Positions 19,951 through 28,702 of a DNA stretch of 28,702 bases are shown here, piece after piece. The first letter of the stretch is position 1; the number at the start of each line of letters is the position of its first letter. A model generated the notes under the pieces. That model saw nothing but the letters and a program-made list of their open reading frames with translations, made no database searches and was not told the DNA's origin. Source of the stretch: Thermomucor indicae-seudaticae (Eukaryota; Mucoromycota; Mucoromycetes; Mucorales; Lichtheimiaceae); NCBI GenBank assembly GCA_000787465.1, contig JSYX01000455.1:1-28702 (forward strand). Direction: 5' to 3'. Position numbers and translations under genes: made by a program.

Positions 19951-22900
19951 ATGTCGGTTTTTCCGTCTTTCATACTACGTTTTGGCAAACGTCTACGTAA
20001 TACAAACTCACATTCTCCTGATGTAACCGAAATGATGCAGATTGACGATCTGGAGGAGATTCTGGCTACCGTAGATAGTCGAAATAGACTTGTATCACCT
20101 GAACATAGCGATCACGGTGAAGAAGAAGAAGAAGACAGCAGCCTCAGTAGTAGTAATAACAACAGCAGTACAGAGAACCTTTCAAGTGCACCACAAACCA
20201 TGCGCGGAACACAAACGTCATATTACGACGAAGAAGAGGATGATAATAACCCGGCGTATTCTCCGTTTCACGGGAATGGGCGTGATGAAGCACAACAAAG
20301 GTTGTTCAATGACGATTTAGAGACCGGTGGTGCCGGTCGCGGTAATGATGCGGAAAGCATTGCGAGCTTTGATCGCGCCAAAGTGAGTGTTCTTCGGCAG
20401 ACGAAGACGATTCGAAAAGTCTTATCAACTTGCGAATTTCAGGGCAAAGACAAAGGCAACCGAAGGTGGGCATGTATCGGGTTCCTTGCAATACTTGTGT
20501 TTGGTTGGATACTGTGGACCGTCAGCATCAGTAAATTCGGTCAAGGTGAGAAAGAGCGAGAGAGCTAGTGCTCTCTATTGTCGAGCTATTGTCACTTAGC
20601 GCATGTAAACCAGCCATCATGACCGAAGAAGACGCGGACACTCCCAGGCATATTGACTTTGATGACTTGTATAACGCATCTTTTTATCCAAAGAGACCTA
20701 CTTTGCGTTGGGTCAAGAACGGTATAGCTCATATCGAGATATTGTTCCTGACAAAGAAACAGCGCTAACTGGCTGATAATAATAACCAGATCCACGGGAT
20801 GGTGTGTTCACTTATAGAGATCCAACAACAGATGACATCTTGTTGGAGACTGTGGAGGATGGCAAAACAGAAGTCTTGGTGAAGATGTCAAATCTGGTAA
20901 CTAGAAAGCTGCTGATTTTCGTGTGGCGTCCGGATAAACTGAGATTGTGTTTGTGTTTCCTCTATGCACAGCAATTGGATCAAGGTCATCTGGAAGTAGC
21001 CTCATTTGAGATATCGGGAGACGCGGAATATCTGCTGTTGTGGACAAACGTGACAAGTGTAATGTTGATATCTGGGGCAAAAGAAAAGGTCTATTATAAA
21101 CTAACAGTCTTCTGCAACAGCAATGGCGACACTCCACGCGATCTAATATCTATGTATACAATGTAAAGAACCATAGCTTGTTTCCTCTCACAGAAGATTC
21201 GGTTGTTGGTAAAGATCCGAAAGTTTCCTACGCAACATGGAGCCCGACTGGTCACCGAGTGGTATGAAAGCCTTCTGTTTCAAATCCGTTACAGCATCTG
21301 AAGGCTACGTTAATTGCAGGCATATGTGATGGAAAACGACTTGTATGTAACAGACCTGGTGAACACGAATAGGCTCACTTTCGACGGGTCCCCTACAGTT
21401 TTCAATGGTGTCCCTGACTGGGTCTACGAAGGTGACTGAGTGGACTCTGGTTGCAAAGACTTGAGACCTTAATGCCTTCTCTACTTATCCCTTTAGAGGA
21501 GGTCTTTGAGGCCAACTACGCCTTGTGGTGGTCACCTGACTCTACGCATCTAGCGTATTTGCGTTTCGACGAAACCGCTGTTCCTGAATACTATCTGTCT
21601 TTTTATACCACTTCTAACTCCAGTTACCCCGAGGAAGTGAGCATAAGATATCCCAAGGTAAATGCAAAATTGACAAAGTGGGGATTATACTGGTTATCTG
21701 AATAAGTTTTCGAGTAGGCTGGTGCTCCAAACCCTCTTGTATCATTGCATATCCATTCGCTGTTAGAGAATGCAACAATCACGGTGACAACAAACTCAAC
21801 TTCGGGGCTAGAGATTCATGCTGCAAGCGGATATGAGGATTTCGAAGTCGAGGATCGCCTTATCACTGATGTGGCATGGGCGACAGAGACGCATACCCAC
21901 CTGTTATTTAAGCAAATGAACCGTGTCCAGGACCATGAACTGACGAGCTTGGTCAGCGTCGCGGCACAACTGAACGAGTCTACTGTCAAGGAAGTCCGGA
22001 GATACCAACCGTCCGATGGAGGGTGGATCGAAGTAGCGCAGTCCATCGTGTATCTGCCTTCAACAAAATCGCATGGCAAGTCCTCGATTCGTTATATTGA
22101 TCTTGCTGACAACGACCAAGGGTATCTGCACCTTGCAGTCTTTAATGCGGATAGCAAAGCTGGAGAAGAACCTCTATGGCTGACGTCAGGTGAATGGGAA
22201 GTGATTCCTGGGACTGTCGTGATGGACATGGACCGACAACTTCTGTAGGTTCCTCTTTACCGGTTTTTGCATGATGTTGTATGACTCACGCTGGAACATT
22301 TACGATAATCATAGGCACTTTGTATCAGTCGAGCGATCACCGCTAGAGCGCCATTTATATCGCATCTCTCTTTCTGATGAAGATCCGGCATCCACAAAAG
22401 TTTGTGTGACATGCCCTGATGATCCGGAAGTGCATGGTTATTACAGTGCATCCTTCTCGCCCAAAGCAGGTTACTATGTCCTGAATTACGAAGGACCCGA
22501 AATCCCGACGACAGTCGTGAAAAAAGTGGACAACGCGACATTCGAACTCGTTTTGGAAGACAACAGGGCATTGAAAGAGTTGCTGGATGGTTACGAGTTA
22601 CCGCGGAGGCGCATGGTGACCGTTCAAAGCGGAGGTGTAGGTAAGCGAACTTTAAGAAACGGAGATATAGTGTGCAGCTGTCATAAAAAACGAACCGTTA
22701 TATAGACATGAATGGTGTGGAAATCTTGCCGCCTGACTTTAATGCTGCCGAAAAATACCCGGTTCTATTCAGCGTCTATGGCGGTCCTGGTTCGCAAAAA
22801 GTATCATACCAATTTGATCTTAGCTGGCACACGTTCCTTGCTAGCAAACTGAGATACATTGTCGTATCGGTAATTGCTGAGTGCTCTGTGGAAGTTGGAA

Positions 22901-23771
22901 ATCGCGTCATGACCTTTCTTTTTTCAGGTGGATGGCCGAGGCACCGGCTATAGAGGCCGAGAATACAAGACATGTGTTCGCAAGCGGTTAGGAGAACTGG
23001 AGACTATTGACCAAGTGAATGCTGGCAAGCATTGGGCGTCTCTGGACTACGTGGATCCTGCCAGAATCGCCATCTGGGGATGGTCTTATGGTGGATACAT
23101 GACGAGCAAAGTCATTGAATCCAATGACGGAGTGTTTAGTGTCGGAATGGCGGTTGCACCAGTGACAGACTGGCGTTATTACGGTAGGCTGATGTGGGAT
23201 GGACCCTTATATGCAAAGTGTGTATGACTCACGGCCCTCTCTCTCTTTTTGGCTGAGCAAAGATTCTATTTATACCGAGCGTTATATGCTTACGCCTGAG
23301 CTTAATCCAGAAGGATACGAACATAGTGCGGTCAATAATATGACCGGCTTCGAAAACGCCAGATATCTACTGGTGCACGGAACGGGCGATGACAACGGTA
23401 ATGCTATTGCGATCCGAGCTAATAGTGACAAAAGAGGCTCATGTGATTTATACGTAATATAGTCCATTTTCAGCATTCTGCAGTCCTTGTGGATAAGTTG
23501 ACGCTAGCTACTATTCATAATTATCGTGTGCAGTTTTATCCTGACAGCAACCATGCGATTAACCATCATATGGCAAACCCGAGCGTCTACTATCTGCTGA
23601 CGGAGTTTTTATGGGAAAGGTAATCCAGTTCCTTTCTTTATTTGCTGGATGGCCGGTCAGGTAACTAACATGTTTGATGTATTATTGTATAGCTTTGGAG
23701 GCAAGGAATATCTACATTTTCGTAAAGAGACGCATGGGCGGTTTTCTGGACCTTTACAGGATCATTATTAA
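19951..23771 (+). CDS. DAP2: Type II membrane dipeptidyl aminopeptidase (S9B)
   Basis: Serine exopeptidase that removes N-terminal X-Pro/X-Ala dipeptides in the vacuole or late Golgi (Dap2/Ste13 family). Fifteen exons: 19951-20382, 20443-20545, 20614-20721, 20790-20896, 20972-21058, 21121-21261, 21320-21431, 21497-21657, 21718-22244, 22315-22640, 22706-22869, 22928-23183, 23263-23397, 23463-23619, 23693-23771; 964 aa. An acidic, Ser-rich cytosolic tail (about 1-150) precedes one transmembrane segment ([21 protein letters not shown]). The beta-propeller follows ([28 protein letters not shown]), then the hydrolase domain with Ser809 in GWSYGGY, Asp884 in GTGDDN and His917 in SNHAI. All catalytic residues are present. 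Introns 1 and 4 are stop-free multiples of three. The start could instead be the ATG pair at 20032/20035. Dap2 versus Ste13 cannot be decided from sequence alone. Confidence 0.94.
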
Positions 23772-24373
23772 GAAAAAGTTGTAGCAAACTCATCTACATG
23801 ATAATAAGTAATCATCAACCTTGTGCCTTGGCATTTAGCTGACATCATTGATTCGGGGTGGCAGAATATGGTAATACAGAGACTCTGCAAAATGTCCCAC
23901 GAGGATGTACGTCTTTGATAGGACCATTCATGACGGAGTCTCATGGTCTCCTTTTTTTTTACATGATCAAACGATAGCAAAATTTTGCCAAGAAATCTCC
24001 TTAAAAAAGAGTGGGTTTTTATTCGTATGTGCAATAAACGAAAAAAAAGAATATATACAGAGGACACGATCCCGTCATATGAAGGGGAGAAAGAGAGAAG
24101 AGAATAAAAAAAGATCCACCGGTGTAAAGATCATAAGAAAAGAAGAAGGAGATGGAGGGGGCGTCCTACGCCAATTCATAATTGATGATTAGCGAGAAGT
24201 AGTAGTAGTAGTGTGTTTTTTCTAGATACAAGATGATGATGGCATAGAAACCGTTAAAGAGCCGCAGGAAGGGGGGTTTGGGCATAGGTTTGGGTAAATT
24301 TTACCATATATGTACAATTTTTTCTTTTGTTGCCGGGTGCATTGAAAGAAGGGAGAGAGAGAGAGGGGTAGTG
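23772..24373. other. Intergenic region between convergent genes
   Basis: About 600 bp holding the 3' UTRs of the peptidase (+) and the low-complexity gene (-). A purine-rich stretch (24070-24180) and an AGT microsatellite (about 24198-24213) are visible. Frames at 23905-24192 (+) and 23768-24067 (-) have no recognisable product and look like chance. Confidence 0.5.
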
Positions 24374-25156
24374 TTACTTGGTACATGAACGCTTTCGGCG
24401 CCATTCCACGACGTTGGTCGCAGCGGTACAGCAGCAGTTGTTGTTGCTTTGTTGCGGTTCTTCTTGGTCTTGACCACCGAGGACGATCTTGAAGCGACCC
24501 TTCTTGATGACGTTCGGACGAGATGCGTTATTACGATGTTGTTGTTGTAATAAGGTCGTGCTACTAGAGCTAGAAAAGGTGGATCCAGGATGATGATGAT
24601 TGGCGGATGATGAAGAACAAGAGGATGAACTGGACGCGTAGCAGGAAAGAGGGACTGGGGCTACGGATGGCTGTTGTTGTTGTTTCTTTTCTTCTTCTTT
24701 TTGCACTTGCCAGAACTCAGAATCCCAGATTTGGGGCCCTCGACGATGATAACGTTCGGAGCAACTGCGGGTCATGCCAATGTTATTATTAGATGATGAA
24801 GAAGAAGGCGTGCGGCCAAGATCGGTGTGGAAACAAGCGTTCTCGTAAGTTCCTTGGTCCTCATCATCGCTAAAATCATCATCATCATCGTCATATGGGT
24901 CGATCCGTTTGATTTTAATACCGGCAAACGAAGCAAACTGGCTCGCTGTAAGGTCCTCGGATTTGATTTCTTGCTGCTGCTGCTGCTGCTCGCTGTTCGC
25001 TGGGCGGTGTCGAATCACCTTTTCCGTTGCAGCCGCGAGCACGGTAGGTGGACACTTTTTATTTGACCATTTAGAAAATTTGGCCGCGAGTCCTCGCTTC
25101 CATTTGTTGCCCAGGTGATAATGCGACGTCAACGGCGGCAGCGTGGACAACGTCAT
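24374..25156 (-). CDS. Low-complexity hypothetical protein with KKGRFKI motif
   Basis: Single-exon frame, ATG 25156 to TAA 24374, 260 aa. The N-terminus is basic (GNKWKRGLAAKFSKWSNKK). The middle has Gln6, an Asp/Glu stretch (DPYDDDDDDFSDDEDQ), then Ser/Asn runs, GPQIWDSEFWQVQKEEEKK, more Ser runs and a His cluster. Near the C-terminus is NVIKKGRFKIVLGG; RFx[V/I] peptides are known docking motifs for Ste20-related kinases, so a kinase-bound regulator is a possibility (inference). The protein ends in VVEWRRKRSCTK. No family is recognised. The frame opens 19 codons further upstream; I prefer 25156 because the extension looks like promoter sequence. Confidence 0.6.
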   Translation of the reverse strand: MTLSTLPPLTSHYHLGNKWKRGLAAKFSKWSNKKCPPTVLAAATEKVIRHRPANSEQQQQQQEIKSEDLTASQFASFAGIKIKRIDPYDDDDDDFSDDEDQGTYENACFHTDLGRTPSSSSSNNNIGMTRSCSERYHRRGPQIWDSEFWQVQKEEEKKQQQQPSVAPVPLSCYASSSSSCSSSSANHHHPGSTFSSSSSTTLLQQQHRNNASRPNVIKKGRFKIVLGGQDQEEPQQSNNNCCCTAATNVVEWRRKRSCTK

Positions 25157-25629
25157 GTAATAATAACGCGGTATTACAAAAAGAAAAGAAGAAGAACGAC
25201 TATGATACAACAAAAGAAAAATAAAGTGGAAGAAGAGAGAAATGATCTAAAAAGGTCGCGCGAAAAAAAGAGGCTTTTTAAAGAAAAAAGAGGTCAGAAG
25301 GACAGTGGAACCATGAAATGATGGAAAAAGGAAACGGCAACGGGGGATCGATATCATATTGGAGACCGTATTATTGTACGGACGCCCATGCAACCATTGA
25401 GCAAGTTTCTCACCAAGGGCAAAATAACCTCATTATAACTCCCCCACCCCCTTGATCCTTGCGTTCCCTCTGTTTAACAAAGCCAGAGAGAGAGAGAAAG
25501 AGTGCGCGCACACTCGATGTAGAATTATGTTGTTGTCCATGAACCAGTTTGATTCTTGTTAACCTGATTTGTGTACTATTCGGATGGAATGAATTACAAT
25601 AACCAACCATCATTGGCCAAATTTCACTC

Positions 25630-26176
25630 TCATAATAAAGCTGCTAATTGGGCATCTTCTCCGTCAAGGTAGAATTTTTTACATTCAATGTCAATAATCC
25701 GATGCCAAGCGGCTGCTGCTGCTGCTGTATTATCCCCCAAAAGTCGGAGGATCTGTTCACGTTATGCGTGTTGGAGTGTCACTTTGAGTTCAAAACAGAC
25801 ATCACATCACTCTGCAGCAACCGGCATCCGCATCAATCTTTTTCCGTTTTTCTGTCTCCCTCTCTCTCTCTCTTTTTAAAGAAGTCTGCATGCATACCAA
25901 TGGGCATCTGCGAATAACTGATCACACCTGATAATAGAAACCAAAAAAAGGGAAGCCTCAGGGTGCAGCTGATCTTTTTTTTCTTCCTCAGCCTCACTCG
26001 CCGCGCGATCTCCGTTTCTGGGGAAGGTGTCGTCGGGTGATGATGATAGCCTTTCCAACTCCTTCCTTCCGAATCACGAACAGATATATTACAGCTTCAT
26101 AAGGTTTCCTTATGGCTTGGTTCAGATCACGTTGCTGCAATCTACAGCTTTGAGTTTCTGCAATGCTGCGTTCCAT
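25630..26176 (-). pseudogene. Possible small or degenerate gene on minus strand
   Basis: The final segment, 25752-25630, follows an acceptor (GTGAACAG) and reads ILRLLGDNTAAAAAAWHRII then DIECKKFYLDGEDAQLAALL and a stop, which looks like genuine coding. A second segment about 26058-25942 reads ERLSSSPDDTFPRNGDRAAS then EAEEEKKDQLHPEASLFL and ends at a GTTTCT donor in matching phase 0. A third about 26176-26108 reads MERSIAETQSCRLQQRDLNQ, but I found no phase-compatible intron joining it to the second. Either an exon is missed or the gene is broken. No family is recognised. Confidence 0.33.
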
Positions 26177-26899
26177 GAACTCGGCTTCGCAATGCTTTTA
26201 GCCTTTTTTTGGACTGAGCCATCGCCGCCATGCACACATGTAATTTCGTGATTTTGACAATGGACGCTGGTGAAATGCATAGAGTTATTCGTTAACAAAC
26301 AATAGGATAATGAAAATATGTTTGTTGACATTTAAATCAATACAAAAAGGCTAATGCGCTTCGTGTTGTACAAATAGAGTCAATGACATGCCTTCCTTCC
26401 GGAGGTTATGATCCCATCCGTTGTACATAGCGAGGGCTAACAGGACGTTCCTGATCAATCTTTTCTGGATATATCACTTGCCATCTTGTTTTGAGAACGG
26501 GGTATTCTAAGAGTCATAATATCTTTTTTGCTTGTATGTAAACTCAGTTAAAGTCTGATTGTCACAATGCAAGCATTTGCTTTCCGCGTCCGTCCGATGA
26601 ATGTAAATAACCAAGTTGATTGTCCAAACGTGATTTGGGCCCTTTCGTGACCGTAGCAAACATCTCCTTCAGAGGAGAAGAATGACGCATACTTTGCCCT
26701 TTCTAACCCAGTCCAATAAGCAGTCTTTAACCATTCCGCTCTGATGTTTGGTTTGAGATCTTCTGCCTTTTCAAGACATCAGTAAAAAACAAGAAAAGGA
26801 TCGCACAAGCCTGACCATGCCTGCACAGACTGTGTAGGGGTTGTTTGATAGACCCTGCTCAACGAGAGGTTACGCAGCAGCCTGTTCAAACCATTCCAA

Positions 26900-26990
26900 A
26901 GGCTGTCGAAGCCCATCGACAGGCTTCCATGGGTTCGGAATTTCATCCTCTTTTGTGCCTTGCAACACCAGCCCTTCAAGAGCCTGTCGA
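26900..26990. repeat. Three related 10-bp palindrome arms
   Basis: AGGCTGTCGA (26900-26909), TCGACAGGCT (26916-26925) and AGCCTGTCGA (26981-26990). The second and third are a perfect inverted pair; the first and second form a 9/10 hairpin with a 6-nt loop. Confidence 0.6.
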
Positions 26991-27477
26991 GGGCCTGTTA
27001 AAAAGCCAGAATGCCATTGGAAGGTAAATTTAGCCTGAACCAGCCCTTTTTTACAAGTTCCTTTTTCCTGATGGAGGCTGTACCGCACGTTCGAGTGTTG
27101 ACATTATAGCTGTGCAAAATCAGAGACAGTTTCTATTGGTATCTGATACAGGTCTTATTGCACTTTAGCATGATGGTTTCATATCAAAACATTTTTGCTT
27201 CAGTAGAATATGATACAACCGTCTCTTAAGTTATCGCATCCGATACCGTGAGCAGTTATTGAGGGAAACCGTCCAAAGTCTTGTCAGCGACGGCACGTCG
27301 GTGAACACCCCATTGAGCTACAGTTTACTTCCTACCAGATCTGTTGAATTAAAACACGCAAATTCTGATGATGTAAAGAATAAATCAATGTCTCAATGAT
27401 GCTTAGCACTGCATCAGACGCCGTAACAAACCGCAGCACATTTGTTTGTCCTTCTACTTACTTCACGTAGGTCTATC

Positions 27478-28702
27478 ATGACAACACTTGCGAGAGCAAT
27501 CCTACTTTTATCGAACACAGACGACTTGACTCTGGAAGACTTGCCGCCCGAAACTCTGAAATCGAGCTTTGAGCAGGTGAAAAGGGAACTTGCAAACATT
27601 GTGCATAGAGATGGTATCGCGAAATTAGCTCAAGTCCTTACCGAACTGGAACGGGGCGCTCGTTCAACTGCTTTGACATATCAATCCAGCTCATACTTGA
27701 AGGCTGCAAAGTGGCAGGAAGCTATCAAAGACGCCGAAAAGGCCGTGCAATTGGCTCCAGAGTCGCCGGACGGGTATTTCCAGCTGGCTGCATGTTATCT
27801 CTCGCAGAACGAAGTTCACAAAGCATTGATGTGCTATGTGAATGCGGCTGAATGTGTCCCGCCGGATAACGTCCATCATCGCACCGTTTTAACTCGAAAG
27901 CATCTCTTGGAGGAGGGGATCCGAGAACAGAACAGCCTGATTCTGCGCAAAGTACCGCATGAGATTTTCAGTCGAATCTTTTCATACCTTATACCGAAAG
28001 ATTACACAAAATGCATGGAAACTTGCAAAAGCTGGTATGAGTTTTTCAAGAACTTGACACCTGAACGGCTGGAACTGAGACTGGTAGCGGGCACATATCC
28101 CAACTTTTGCCGTGTAAAGCCAGCGCATATTCGCTGCAGTCTGCGAAAGTTGGAGCTATCACTCTATGAAAGATGGGACGCTATAACGTTTTTAATATCC
28201 TCTGGATGCTGCCGCATTGAATCAATTGGTGAGTATGTCAAGCGTAGAGGAACCAGATTTAGAATTAACATCTTTTTACTGAAGTGGTCAAAAATGTTTC
28301 CTCTAACAGAGTAAAATGCTCACGCTACTTGAGACAACCCAGTGTCTTCACGGGGTCACTTTGTAACGAAATGAGAAAACCTTTTCAGTTGAATAGTGAA
28401 ACTCTTACGCACATGGAGCTCCATTTCTGTTACGTTACAAGCTATCAATGTTTGGAGCCGACATTGCAAGCTTGTGAAGTTTGCACCAATCTCGAGAACC
28501 TAAGCATTAAGGTCAACGACAACAGAACTTCGACTTATGTTCCTCCCCGAACCTGGCCTACGCGTCGTCTAAAGCTGACACATTTGCAATTGGAAGGAAA
28601 TGGTTTATACTGGATTTTGTGTGTGAATTTGCGCCGCTTGAAAGTATTTTTGCGTTGGCGAATGGGACGAGTTTGCGCCGGCTGGAAATGAATTTTGCGC
28701 TG
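27478..28702 (+). CDS. TPR and F-box protein, incomplete at window end
   Basis: Substrate-recognition subunit type of SCF ubiquitin ligases. Exon 1, 27478-28228, holds an N-terminal helical TPR region (about residues 60-130: YLKAAKWQEAIKDAEKAVQL, PESPDGYFQLAACYLSQNEV) and an F-box (about 156-195: LRKVPHEIFSRIFSYLIPKD then CMETCKSWYEFF). The arrangement TPR then F-box then LRR resembles Pof3/Dia2. The intron is either 28229-28284 (GTGAGT/CTGAAG) or 28233-28311 (GTATGT/CTAACAG); both keep phase. The following frame has LRR-like TLTHMELHFCYVTS and LTHLQLEG, stays open to a stop at 28689-28691, but the convincing LRR continuation FAPLESIFALANGTSLRRLE lies in another frame from about 28600. No intron explains the change, so there is an indel (real or sequencing) or a pseudogene. 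Confidence 0.72.

Larger units (their letters stand above)
25157..27477. other. Second gene desert
   Basis: About 2.3 kb. 25157-25330 is purine-rich, the promoter/leader type seen upstream of other minus-strand genes here. 25630-26176 holds minus-strand coding-like fragments listed separately. 26200-26850 shows nothing I can support. 26880-27030 has repeated 10-bp palindrome arms. 27100-27477 should be the promoter of the F-box gene. Confidence 0.5.

Noticed and set aside
23768..24192. Frames on both strands after the peptidase gene
   Set aside because: Overlap 3' UTR-like, purine-rich sequence and lack conserved features or splice support.

Overview
The window is nuclear DNA of a filamentous fungus, most likely an early-diverging (Mucoromycota-like) lineage. 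The evidence is about 45 short spliceosomal introns (mostly 45-80 nt, GTAAGT-like donors, CTAAC/CTGAC/CTAAT branch sites), short intergenic gaps, purine- or CT-rich promoters, and many trinucleotide runs that encode Ser, Gln, Pro and Asp/Glu tracts. Genus is inference only. I assembled the gene models by hand; exon phases were checked and the resulting proteins compared from memory with known families.

Layout. 1-658: non-coding, with a pogo-like 17-bp-period repeat at the extreme left. 659-2475 (+): VPS23/TSG101 (ESCRT-I). 2496-3706 (-): MDM12 (ERMES), convergent with VPS23 with 20 bp between stops. 4277-4579 (-): small eight-cysteine protein. 5505-5831 (-): 3' end of an unresolved hypothetical gene. 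6320-8512 (-): MPP10 (U3 snoRNP). 9094-9870 (-): helical hypothetical protein with poly-Ser/Gln flanks. 10646-12389 (-): seven-exon coiled-coil protein. 12390-14600: gene desert with a decayed, inverted-repeat-bounded element at about 12814-14191. 14601-14955 (-): TIM10, preceded only 10 nt upstream by a 94-codon ORF (14966-15250, -), a candidate two-cistron unit. 15395-16848 (+): enolase. 16989-18789 (+): ERG24 sterol C-14 reductase. 18956-19845 (+): Alba-like protein. 19951-23771 (+): membrane dipeptidyl aminopeptidase with 15 exons. 24374-25156 (-): low-complexity hypothetical protein. 25157-27477: second desert with scattered coding-like fragments and short palindromes. 27478 to the end (+): TPR/F-box protein, apparently frameshifted near the right edge.

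The genes are mostly unrelated housekeeping functions: endosomal sorting, ER-mitochondria contact, rRNA processing, mitochondrial import, glycolysis, sterol synthesis and secretory proteolysis. There is no sign of a metabolic cluster or an acquired island. The strongest unusual signals are four GC-AG introns among about 45, the ORF pair at TIM10, and the decayed inverted-repeat element. I saw no tRNA, rRNA or CRISPR array.
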